From Leptolyngbya sp. SIOISBB (GTDB lineage: Bacteria > Cyanobacteriota > Cyanobacteriia > Phormidesmidales > Phormidesmidaceae), in the NCBI GenBank assembly GCA_010671905.1, contig JAAHII010000001.1:6658026-6722025 (forward strand): a DNA stretch of 64,000 nucleotides. The letters are read 5' to 3'. Below the pieces are notes generated by a model. It was given only the letters and a program-made list of their open reading frames with translations. It made no database searches and was not told the origin of the DNA. Positions 8,120-15,095 of this stretch are shown here, piece by piece (position 1 is the first letter of the stretch; the number at the start of each line of letters is the position of its first letter). Position numbers and translations under genes: made by a program.

Positions 8120-8935
8120 ATGAAAAAGCACGAACTCTTCCTACACTTCATTTTGGCCATTGGTGGGGTGGTCATGCTCACCCCCTTTATCTGGATGCTG
8201 AGCCTGTCGGTTAAACCAGAGAACGAAATTTATAACGCTCAGATCAGGCTATTCCCCCAACAGTGGGATTGGGCCAACTACACTGAAGCCTTTGTCGATG
8301 CCCATGTGGGTTCGTTTATTATCAACGGGGCCATTGTTACCCTGGGGATTTTACTGTTCCAATATCTATCCACCATTCCAGCGGCCTATGTCCTGGCTCG
8401 TAAGGATTTTCGTCTAAAAGGGGTGCTGTTTTCCCTGGTCTTAGGGGTGCTGCTGATTCCTCCCCAGGTGACTGCCATTCCGGTATATCTGCTGATGGGC
8501 AGACTGGGGTTAATCAATACCACCTGGGCATTGATTTTGCCCTTTACCACTAGCGCCTTTGGCATTTTTCTCTTCCGCCAGAGTTTCAAAGCCTTTCCTC
8601 AAGATTTAATTGACGCCGCTCGGGTGGATGGAGCCAATGAATTCTACATTCTCTGGAGCCTCATAGTCCCGCTCTCGTTACCCACCCTGGCGGCCTTTGG
8701 CATTTTTTCCATCGTGGTCCACTGGAACGATCTGTTCTGGCCCTTGCTGGTGATTTATGACTGGGAAAAAGCCACCCCGCCCCTGGGAATTACCTTTTTT
8801 GAGGGTGGAGACAGTGGCGACAACGTGGGGGCAATGATGGCTGCCGCCACCTTAATTGTGGCTCCCCTCACCATTGCGTTTTTAATCGCCCGTCGCCGAT
8901 TTATTCAAGGCATCACCATGACCGGCATTAAGTAA
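8120..8935 (+). CDS. ABC importer permease (MalG/UgpE-like)
   Basis: The 271-residue membrane protein has an N-terminal helix after MKKHELFLHF, the MLSLSVKPENE segment typical of MalG-class permeases, and the EAA loop IDAARVDGANEFYILWSLIVP. The ATG at 8120 is preferred because GGGAG lies six bases upstream; an in-frame ATG at 8084 would overlap the preceding gene. It pairs with the upstream permease to form the membrane channel. The binding-protein gene follows after a 291-base gap. Confidence 0.9.
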   Translation: MKKHELFLHFILAIGGVVMLTPFIWMLSLSVKPENEIYNAQIRLFPQQWDWANYTEAFVDAHVGSFIINGAIVTLGILLFQYLSTIPAAYVLARKDFRLKGVLFSLVLGVLLIPPQVTAIPVYLLMGRLGLINTTWALILPFTTSAFGIFLFRQSFKAFPQDLIDAARVDGANEFYILWSLIVPLSLPTLAAFGIFSIVVHWNDLFWPLLVIYDWEKATPPLGITFFEGGDSGDNVGAMMAAATLIVAPLTIAFLIARRRFIQGITMTGIK

Positions 8936-9011
8936 AAAAATCTGCTAGACGCCCGCCATCAGGTCTGAAGAGTATCAACTCAAAGCGGGATATTTTCCCA
9001 AGGATCGTTAC

Positions 9012-9073
9012 GAGGTGTCAGGTATCGGGTGTCAGTCAGGAACTGGCTTCTGTCACTCGATACCCGACACCTC
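9012..9073. repeat. Inverted repeat in the gap between permease and binding-protein genes
   Basis: A 23-base arm starting GAGGTGTCAGGTATCGGGTG at 9012-9034 is matched at 20 of 23 positions by the reverse complement of 9051-9073, with a 16-base loop. It is the only structured element in the 291-base gap. It could be an interspersed repeat of the GGTGTCGGGT type or an RNA hairpin that sets the ratio of binding protein to permease. Confidence 0.65.
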
Positions 9074-9226
9074 ACCCAGCCAACATTTTCCGGATGAAGT
9101 TGATACCTGGTCTGAGCAGTATCCCTACTCTAATGCCTGGTATCTGGTGTCTGCTCCTTTGTGTTTCCTCTGTGTTTTTGAGTTCCTGCATAATCGCTGA
9201 CTAACTTGTTGTAAGGAATCCTGATC

Positions 9227-10534
9227 ATGACTCTACCGTTAGCAAAAACCTTCACTCGTGGTGCCCTCGCCACCCTGATGCTGTTAGCTGTTGGCTGCAG
9301 CGGTACTACTACCTCCGAGAATACTGCCTCCCCTGACACTGCCGCCGCTGATAGTCAAGAACCCGTGACCATTACCTTGGCCTATCCCTACGGTGATCTA
9401 TTTACCGATGTACACCGGGAGACAATCGAAAAGTTTGAGGCCGAGAATCCCAATATCAACATCGATCTCCAGGCCCCCCTGGCGAACTACGAAGAACTGG
9501 CCCAGCGTACTCTGGTGGGCATCACCCAGCGACAGGCTCCCACTATCTCTTTCCAGGGCATTAACCAGGTGCGTCAGTTTGTAGATGCAGGCCATGCCAG
9601 TGACCTGAGTGAGTTTGTGGTGGCAGATTCTCGTTGGACTGACGGTGGTCTCTACGAAAATATGATGGCTTTGGGTGAATTTGACGGCAAGCAGTACGCT
9701 ATTCCCTTTGCCGTGTCTACGCCCATCATGTACTACAACGTGGAGCTGTTTGAGCAGGCTGGTCTTGATCCTGAAAATCCTCCCCAAACCTGGCCTGAGG
9801 TCATCGAAGCCGCTAAGAAAGTTCAGGTATTGGGCGGTGACATCACTGGCATGTGGTATGACTACCTGATTACGGGTAACTGGGCCTATCAAGCCCTGGT
9901 GTACTCCAAGGGCAGCAGCATGATGGATGATAGTGAAAGCAATATCACCTTCGGTGGCGAAACTGGTATAGAAGCCGCTCAGCTGCTCCGTAGCTTTGTG
10001 GATGAAGGGGTGATGCAGGACTGGAGTCGTGAGCAGGGCATTGAATCCTTTGTCAGTGGCAAAGTCGGGTTTTACTTTAGCTCCACCTCTTCCCTGGCTA
10101 ACCTGCAAGAGAAGTCTAATTTCACCCTCAAGACTGCCCTCTTCCCCACGGATGAAGGTGGCGAGCGTCGTCTACCTACGGGTGGTAACGCCGCTGTGAT
10201 TATTACCGATGACCCCGCAGAAGCCAAAGCCGCTTACGAGTATGCCATGTTTGCTGCTGGTCCCATTGGTAACAACATTATGGTGAACCGCACGGGCTAT
10301 ATGCCCATGCACAAAGCAGCCGTTGACGAAGCGTTCTACGAGGCTAACCCCAACTACCAGGCGTCGATTGATCAGATTCCTTATATCTTCCGCTGGTACT
10401 CCTTCCCCGGTGAAAACAACCTGAAAATCATCGACACCATCAAAGAGTCTCTACAGGCGGTTGTTTCCGGTCAGGAAACCCCTGAAGCGGCAATCACCAA
10501 GGCGGCTGATCAGGCTCAGGACCTAGTGAAGTAA
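9227..10534 (+). CDS. ABC importer extracellular solute-binding lipoprotein (UgpB/MalE family)
   Basis: The 435-residue precursor has a type II signal peptide: basic KTFTRG, hydrophobic ALATLMLLAV, lipobox ending at the Cys of AVGCSG near residue 24. An acidic Thr/Ser linker follows. The mature part has the family 1 binding-protein fold, with GITQRQAPTISFQG and IPFAVSTPIMYYNVELF being characteristic. It would sit on the outer face of the plasma membrane and deliver substrate to the two permeases. Homology and the neighbouring phosphodiesterases favour glycerol-phosphate-like compounds, but a sugar is possible. A terminator follows at 10550. Confidence 0.9.
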   Translation: MTLPLAKTFTRGALATLMLLAVGCSGTTTSENTASPDTAAADSQEPVTITLAYPYGDLFTDVHRETIEKFEAENPNINIDLQAPLANYEELAQRTLVGITQRQAPTISFQGINQVRQFVDAGHASDLSEFVVADSRWTDGGLYENMMALGEFDGKQYAIPFAVSTPIMYYNVELFEQAGLDPENPPQTWPEVIEAAKKVQVLGGDITGMWYDYLITGNWAYQALVYSKGSSMMDDSESNITFGGETGIEAAQLLRSFVDEGVMQDWSREQGIESFVSGKVGFYFSSTSSLANLQEKSNFTLKTALFPTDEGGERRLPTGGNAAVIITDDPAEAKAAYEYAMFAAGPIGNNIMVNRTGYMPMHKAAVDEAFYEANPNYQASIDQIPYIFRWYSFPGENNLKIIDTIKESLQAVVSGQETPEAAITKAADQAQDLVK

Positions 10535-10549
10535 GCGTTCCTTTGAAAT

Positions 10550-10585
10550 AGATGTCTCTCAGACAGGGAGACATCTGTTCTTTTT
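10550..10585 (+). terminator. Rho-independent terminator after the importer operon
   Basis: The stem AGATGTCTC (10550-10558) pairs with GAGACATCT (10568-10576) around a 9-base loop, followed by a T-rich tract. It separates the binding-protein gene from the YmdB-like gene. Confidence 0.8.
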
Positions 10586-10610
10586 GACTCTCACATACTC
10601 TCATTCTTTA

Positions 10611-10660
10611 GGGGAAGCCGGATTGTCTCCTCACCTGAGATTCGTCCATGCGGCTTCTCC
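10611..10660 (+). promoter_or_regulatory. Imperfect hairpin upstream of the YmdB-like gene
   Basis: GGGGAAGCCG at 10611-10620 pairs with CGGCTTCTCC at 10651-10660 (9 of 10) across a 30-base loop, ending about 20 bases before the ATG. It may be a leader structure or a second, weak terminator. Function unknown. Confidence 0.35.
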
Positions 10661-10681
10661 TTATTCTTATATTGTCTGAAA

Positions 10682-11497
10682 ATGCGTGTATTGTTTTTTG
10701 GTGACATTGTTGGTGAACAGGCCGTTGACCAATTAGTCTCCGATATCCCCCGTTGGCGACAGGAACACCATATTGATTTCGTCATTGCCAATATGGAAAA
10801 TGCCATTGTTAGTCATCCGGAGGATCTCTGGGGCGGGTTCGGTATCTCTCTAGATGTGGTCACTCGCTTAACCGAGGCAGGGGTAGATGTGCTGACCGGG
10901 GGGAATCACTCCTGGGATGCGCCGAATACCGATGCTGTGATGGCTCATCCGAAAATAGTGCGCCCCGGCAACGTGACCAATGATTTACCGGGACGTGGTC
11001 ATATCACCCTGGAGGTGAACGGGGAACTGGTCACCGTTGTTAATCTAATTGGCGATACTGCCGCTGGTAAGCGCTACCAAACCCAGCAACCGTTTGACTA
11101 TTTTCAGGCTCAAACATTTTTAGAAAACAGCTTAATTATCATCGATTACCATGCCAATACTCCCATTGAAAAATGGTCCCTGGCCCGTGTTCTAGATGGT
11201 CAGGTGACGGCCATTATAGGCACCCACACCCACGAACCAACGTTAAATCTATATCGTCTGCCCCAGAAAACTTTCTTTGTGACCGATGTGGGTATGAATG
11301 GACCTACGGGTGGAGTATTGGGCATGGGTAATCGATATTTCCTATCTAAAGAAAAGCAGCCGGATGTACCTGTGGATTTTGATCTGGCAGCGGGACCATT
11401 GCAGCTGGGGGCGGTGATTTTCGATAGTCAAAGTGGAGAAATTGTCAGGTTGAGCGATCGCAACTGGCCTGGCGATCCCCTATTATCTGTTGCGTAA
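10682..11497 (+). CDS. YmdB-family metallophosphoesterase
   Basis: The 271-residue protein matches the YmdB/TIGR00282 family. These are dinuclear-metal phosphodiesterases active on 2',3'- or 3',5'-cyclic nucleotides and related phosphodiesters. Metal-binding motifs are all present: FFGDIVG, NMENA, GGNHSWD, DYHA and GTHTH, followed by TDVGMNGPTGGVLGM. It lies directly downstream of the importer on the same strand and upstream of a degraded second phosphodiesterase, so a role in hydrolysing an imported phosphodiester is plausible but inferred. The ATG at 10682 opens directly on the first conserved strand. Confidence 0.85.
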   Translation: MRVLFFGDIVGEQAVDQLVSDIPRWRQEHHIDFVIANMENAIVSHPEDLWGGFGISLDVVTRLTEAGVDVLTGGNHSWDAPNTDAVMAHPKIVRPGNVTNDLPGRGHITLEVNGELVTVVNLIGDTAAGKRYQTQQPFDYFQAQTFLENSLIIIDYHANTPIEKWSLARVLDGQVTAIIGTHTHEPTLNLYRLPQKTFFVTDVGMNGPTGGVLGMGNRYFLSKEKQPDVPVDFDLAAGPLQLGAVIFDSQSGEIVRLSDRNWPGDPLLSVA

Positions 11498-11510
11498 CCC
11501 ACTACGGCAT

Positions 11511-11806
11511 ATGACTCTCATTGCTCAGATTAGTGACCTCGATGTCCAAGCAGGCAGCGATCGTGCCACGGTGTGGTGGATACTAATCCTCTAGTTATCA
11601 ATGCTATTAACCATCTCAACAGCCTGAAGCCTCAACCCGATTTAGTTATCGCGACAGGAGCTTTAACTCATCGGGGTACTCAAGCAGAATATGAGCAGCT
11701 CTAAGTTATTCTCTCGCAACTTAACGCTCCTATCTATTTGCTTTCCGGAAAACATGCCCCCCGAGAATCTTTAAAGCAAGTATTTTAGTCATCATGGTTA
11801 TCTCCC
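11511..11806 (+). pseudogene. Degraded GpdQ/Icc-like phosphodiesterase
   Basis: Beginning 13 bases after the YmdB-like stop, the sequence reads MTLIAQISDL, then after a frameshift near 11575 VINAINHLNSLKPQPDLVIATG and THRGTQAEYEQL, then after a stop APIYLLSGKH. This follows the GpdQ/CpdA order ISDxH, GDxx, GNHD, but with H changed to D, GD to GA and GNHD to GKHA. There is one frameshift and at least two internal stops, and the C-terminal half is absent. The similarity to glycerophosphodiesterase GpdQ supports a glycerophosphodiester role for the adjacent importer. Confidence 0.8.
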
Positions 11807-11988
11807 AGATTTTCTAGAGCCCGTCATCCGGTCGCGGCCAAATTCTTTCAGCCAAGGCACGACAGCCCCTAACCTGTGGAGTGAATGCGGGCGCGGTCAT
11901 GCTTGCCCCCAAAGGCTTCTAGGATTAATTTATCTCAGACAGCAGTACGCCACAAAGAGGGCACAGGCATGTCTATCTGTTCTCGAAT

Positions 11989-12108
11989 CTAATCTCTCAC
12001 TGCGATCGCCCCATCATTGACACCCTTTTCGAAGTCTCCGGTAAGCTTCTCCAGTTCTTCCCGATCGCTGCCTAAGGTGTTGCTCAACCGCTGAAGGAGC
12101 GCCCCCAA
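11989..12108 (-). other. Possible 39-residue ORF upstream of the cysteine synthase gene
   Basis: A reverse-strand frame from TTG 12108 encodes a short, charged, helix-prone peptide (LQRLSNTLGSDREELEKL and onward). The composition looks protein-like rather than random and it contains HIP1 cores, but there is no ribosome site and no recognised family. It could be a remnant of a lost gene. The rest of 11807-12157 shows nothing recognisable except the cysteine synthase leader. Confidence 0.25.
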
Positions 12109-12157
12109 TTTGTTGGCTGGCCTTCCTCACGGAAAGTCCCCCGACGAGACACCCACC

Positions 12158-13645
12158 ATGAGCAACCGCTACAGCAACATTCTGGAAACCATTGGCCGCA
12201 CCCCCATTGTCAAGTTGAACCAGCTCGCACCAGCAGGCGTTAACGTGTACGTCAAAGTGGAATCTTTCAACCCCATGGGTTCGGTGAAGGATCGTTTGGC
12301 GTTGAATGTGATTGAAACCGCTGAACGTGAAGGCCAACTGGCCCCCGGTCAAACCGTGATCGAAGCCACCAGCGGCAACACGGGCATTGGGTTGGCCATG
12401 GTCTGTGCTCAAAAGGGGTATCCCCTAGTAGTGGTAATGCCAGAGAACTGTAGCGTCGAGCGCCGCAAAATCATGCGCTTTTTAGGGGCTAACGTGGTTC
12501 TCACCCCCGCTTCGTTGAAAGCGATCGGCGCGGTGGAAAAAGCGGAAGAACTGGCAGTTGTCCACAACTGGTTCCTCTGCCGTCAATTTGAAAACGAAGC
12601 CAACGCCAACGCCCATTCTCAAACCACCGCTCGTGAAATTTTGGCCGACTTTGATGATGTCTCCCTCGATTACTGGGTGACCGGATTTGGCACCGGTGGC
12701 ACCTTGAAAGGCGTTGCCCGCGTCCTCAAGGCGGAGAGTCCTAATACCCAAGTGGTTGTCTGCGAACCCGACAATTCCCAACTGATGGCCAGCGGTATTC
12801 GCCAAACTCGCGACGAGCAAGGTGCTCCAGCGGGTAGCCATCCCAACTTCCGACCTCACTTGGTACAGGGCTGGACCCCTGACTTTATTCCCCAACTGGC
12901 GGAAGATGCGGCGATCGCTGACCTCATCGATCAATTCGTGCCCATCGACGGCGCGGAATCGGTGCGACTCTCCCGTGAACTGGCCCAAAAAGAAGGCATT
13001 TTTGTCGGCATCTCCGCTGGAGCCACCCTGGCTGGAGCCTTGGCCGTCGCGGCCACCGCTCCCAAGGGCTCCAACATTCTCTGCATGCTGCCCGACACCG
13101 GGGAACGCTATCTGACTACCCCCCTCTTCGCCGATATTTCCGAAGAGATGACCGCCGTCGAATTAGAGATTTCCCAGTCCTCTCCCAGTGCGCGGTTTGA
13201 TGCACCGCCCTCACCCGCGCCCGCTGCCGCTCAAGCGGCTCCAGTGATTACCCCCGAGGCAGCAGCCTTTGTGCAAGCCGTGCTGACGGAAAAAGAACAG
13301 CCGGTGGTGATGTTTGCCCTGCAGTGGTGCGAGTTTTGCTGGTCCGTTCGCAAGCTGTTTGATCAGTGCGGTATTGCCTACCGCTCCGTTGATTTGGATT
13401 CGGTGCAGTACCAAGAAAATGCCTGGGGTGGCAAGATTCGCGCCGCGCTGAATGACAAGACCGGCTGCAAAACGATTCCGCAAATCTTTGTGGGCGGCGA
13501 GTTTATTGGCGGCTGCACCGAAACCTTTGACGCCTTTAAGTCAGGCAAACTGCAGGAACTGCTCTCGCAACACGAGACCGCCTTTGACGCCAGCGTACAG
13601 CTCGACCCTTACAGCCTGCTGCCCGGTTGGCTGCAGCCTCGATAG
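12158..13645 (+). CDS. cysK: Cysteine synthase A fused to a C-terminal glutaredoxin domain
   Basis: Residues 1 to about 330 are an O-acetylserine sulfhydrylase: PLP lysine in NPMGSVKDRL, ATSGNTGIGLA, the phosphate-binding GFGTGGT loop and CMLPDTGERYL. It makes cysteine from O-acetylserine and sulfide. A Pro/Ala linker follows. From about residue 385 a glutaredoxin-like domain carries the CEFC redox pair in ALQWCEFCWS, TIPQIFVGG and GGCTETF. The ATG at 12158 starts the standard CysK N-terminus. The fusion suggests redox control or glutathione-linked handling of the synthase. Confidence is high for both domains and low for the purpose of the fusion. Confidence 0.93.
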   Translation: MSNRYSNILETIGRTPIVKLNQLAPAGVNVYVKVESFNPMGSVKDRLALNVIETAEREGQLAPGQTVIEATSGNTGIGLAMVCAQKGYPLVVVMPENCSVERRKIMRFLGANVVLTPASLKAIGAVEKAEELAVVHNWFLCRQFENEANANAHSQTTAREILADFDDVSLDYWVTGFGTGGTLKGVARVLKAESPNTQVVVCEPDNSQLMASGIRQTRDEQGAPAGSHPNFRPHLVQGWTPDFIPQLAEDAAIADLIDQFVPIDGAESVRLSRELAQKEGIFVGISAGATLAGALAVAATAPKGSNILCMLPDTGERYLTTPLFADISEEMTAVELEISQSSPSARFDAPPSPAPAAAQAAPVITPEAAAFVQAVLTEKEQPVVMFALQWCEFCWSVRKLFDQCGIAYRSVDLDSVQYQENAWGGKIRAALNDKTGCKTIPQIFVGGEFIGGCTETFDAFKSGKLQELLSQHETAFDASVQLDPYSLLPGWLQPR

Positions 13646-13750
13646 TTCGGACTTCCTGGATTCCATCGTCACTCATGTCTGAAGTCTCCCGGTTGCGATC
13701 GTCGCTTGCAACTGGGAGACCGCCTCATTATTCCTGAAGGAGAACCCCTC

Positions 13751-13975
13751 ATGCGATTAGCCAACCAACCCCATCTGCCTGTTGTCGAGCCTGAGGGCGA
13801 TCTCCCGGCTTTGCCTCAACAACCCACTGAGCCGACAGCGTCCCTTACTGAGCAACCTGAGTCCAAACAGCCCGACCCGACTGCAATCGCATCATCCCCA
13901 GCATTGACCGACTCAGAGTTTTCGCCAGAGCGTCCTGGTCCTGCCTGGATGTGGGAGTTTGGCGTCATGGGGTAG
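13751..13975 (+). CDS. Small Pro-rich protein ending in the motif WMWEFGVMG
   Basis: This 74-residue protein starts at the ATG with AAGGAG eight bases upstream. The N-terminal two thirds are Pro/Glu/Thr-rich and disordered. The end, SPALTDSEFSPERPGPAWM followed by WEFGVMG, is nearly identical to the end of a second small ORF at 14892-14996. I recognise no family. A conserved C-terminal tag on variable disordered leaders would fit a docking peptide or a precursor peptide, but this is inference. It lies about 100 bases after the cysteine synthase gene on the same strand and may be co-transcribed. Confidence 0.6.
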   Translation: MRLANQPHLPVVEPEGDLPALPQQPTEPTASLTEQPESKQPDPTAIASSPALTDSEFSPERPGPAWMWEFGVMG

Positions 13976-14214
13976 GGTGATTGAGCGAATCAATGCACCT
14001 GTTTGGCCAGCTCTATTGCACCTCAAGGTTTGATCAGGACAAGAATAGCGCCAGATGTTTCTCCCTTGCTCCCCATCTCCCCTTGCCCTCTGAATGATTC
14101 AAAGGTGTCCTAACTGAGGCTGCCGCTGCAATATCTTCGTCACCCTCAGATCAACGAGCCACCAACGTTTGAGAAAGACTGCAAGGCACCCAATACGTAC
14201 ATAAGAGTAGAACC

Positions 14215-14745
14215 ATGTTGGAAACCGTTATGTATTTGCGACGTGCCATTGCACCAGACGAGGGCAGCATCCATGAACTATTTTGTGTGCCCGAGGTTTT
14301 CGAATACTTAGCGGATGGTCAGGAACCGCCACCAAGCATTGCGTCAGAGTGGATACATTCCGCAGCGGCTGATGCGGCCCAATATGTTGGAGGACTATGG
14401 GTACTGGTAAGCTGTACTGACCAGACTGTGAGTGGTGTCGTTCGCCTTGCAGGTGACAACACCGGAAAACTAGAACTCATCTATTTATTGCACCCGACTC
14501 TTTGGGGGCAGGGCCTGGCGACCCGCATGGCGCACACTGTCATGGCGCAAGCCTTTGCCACAGGTTTGGCATCAACAATTTGGGCCGGAGCTGACGCCCC
14601 CAATACAAGGTCAATCGCGGTGATGCAGCGGCTCGGTATGCAGTTTTGGCGGGAGGTTCAGTATCCTTTGGGGACTGGTATGGAGTACCAGATGCCGGTT
14701 GTCAAATTTGACCCAGCGAGGATTGAACTGCTGCCCATCGCTTAA
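14215..14745 (+). CDS. GNAT family N-acetyltransferase
   Basis: The 176-residue protein matches the RimJ/RimL-like acetyltransferase group: GKLELIYLLHPTLWGQGLATRMA (motif A, acetyl-CoA pyrophosphate loop) and ADAPNTRSIAVMQRLGMQFW (motif B). The N-terminus MYLRRAIAPDEG is a usual GNAT start, so the internal ATG five codons in (14230) is also possible. It lies between the two small genes that share the WMWEFGVMG tail. The substrate is unknown. Confidence 0.8.
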   Translation: MLETVMYLRRAIAPDEGSIHELFCVPEVFEYLADGQEPPPSIASEWIHSAAADAAQYVGGLWVLVSCTDQTVSGVVRLAGDNTGKLELIYLLHPTLWGQGLATRMAHTVMAQAFATGLASTIWAGADAPNTRSIAVMQRLGMQFWREVQYPLGTGMEYQMPVVKFDPARIELLPIA

Positions 14746-14867
14746 GTGGTCGCTTCTGACGACCTACACAATGTGTCTAAACAGCTTGAGATACTGGGGC
14801 TAAAACCCGTTTCCCAGGATTCTGTGTCGGGGACAGTCAACGAGACCACTAGCTGTATCTGTCGTGA

Positions 14868-14903
14868 TAGGTCTCGTGAGCCGGTCTGGCAATGTTGCTA
14901 AGA
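14868..14903. repeat. Degenerate direct repeat, copy 1 (flanks NACHT gene)
   Basis: The stretch beginning GGTCTCGTGAGCCGGTCTGG resembles, with about one mismatch in four, the stretch GGTCTCGTGGGCTGGCTTGG at 17812-17847. The two copies lie on either side of the NACHT-pentapeptide gene. The first copy runs into the start of the 34-codon ORF. Confidence 0.5.
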
Positions 14904-14996
14904 GCGATCTCCCCTTCTCCCGCCTTAACCGATGCTGAATTCTCGCTAGATCGCCCCGCTCCCGATTGGATGTGGGAGTTCGGCGTTATGGGATAG
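14892..14996 (+). CDS. Short ORF, second copy of the WMWEFGVMG C-terminal motif
   Basis: A 34-codon frame reads MLLRAISPSPALTDAEF and then ends in WMWEFGVMG. Over the last 26 residues it matches the 74-residue protein at 13751-13975 at about 21 positions. It lacks the long Pro-rich leader. It may be a true small gene with a start at 14892, or the surviving 3' end of a duplicated gene. No clear ribosome site is seen. The NACHT gene begins 99 bases downstream. Confidence 0.45.
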   Translation: MLLRAISPSPALTDAEFSLDRPAPDWMWEFGVMG

Positions 14997-15095
14997 GGGA
15001 GATTCAGCAGCGATCGCCTTGAAGTCTTTTGAATATTCTCCTTATGCCCATAAAAGCTGAGCCATATTAGGGGGCGTAGCGCTCCTTTCATCTTT

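Noticed and set aside
9398-10108. 236-codon reverse ORF inside the solute-binding protein gene
   Set aside because: It lies wholly within a convincing lipoprotein gene and shows no family motif.
12014-12412. 132-codon reverse ORF over the cysteine synthase start
   Set aside because: It is a shadow of the well-supported cysteine synthase gene on the other strand.
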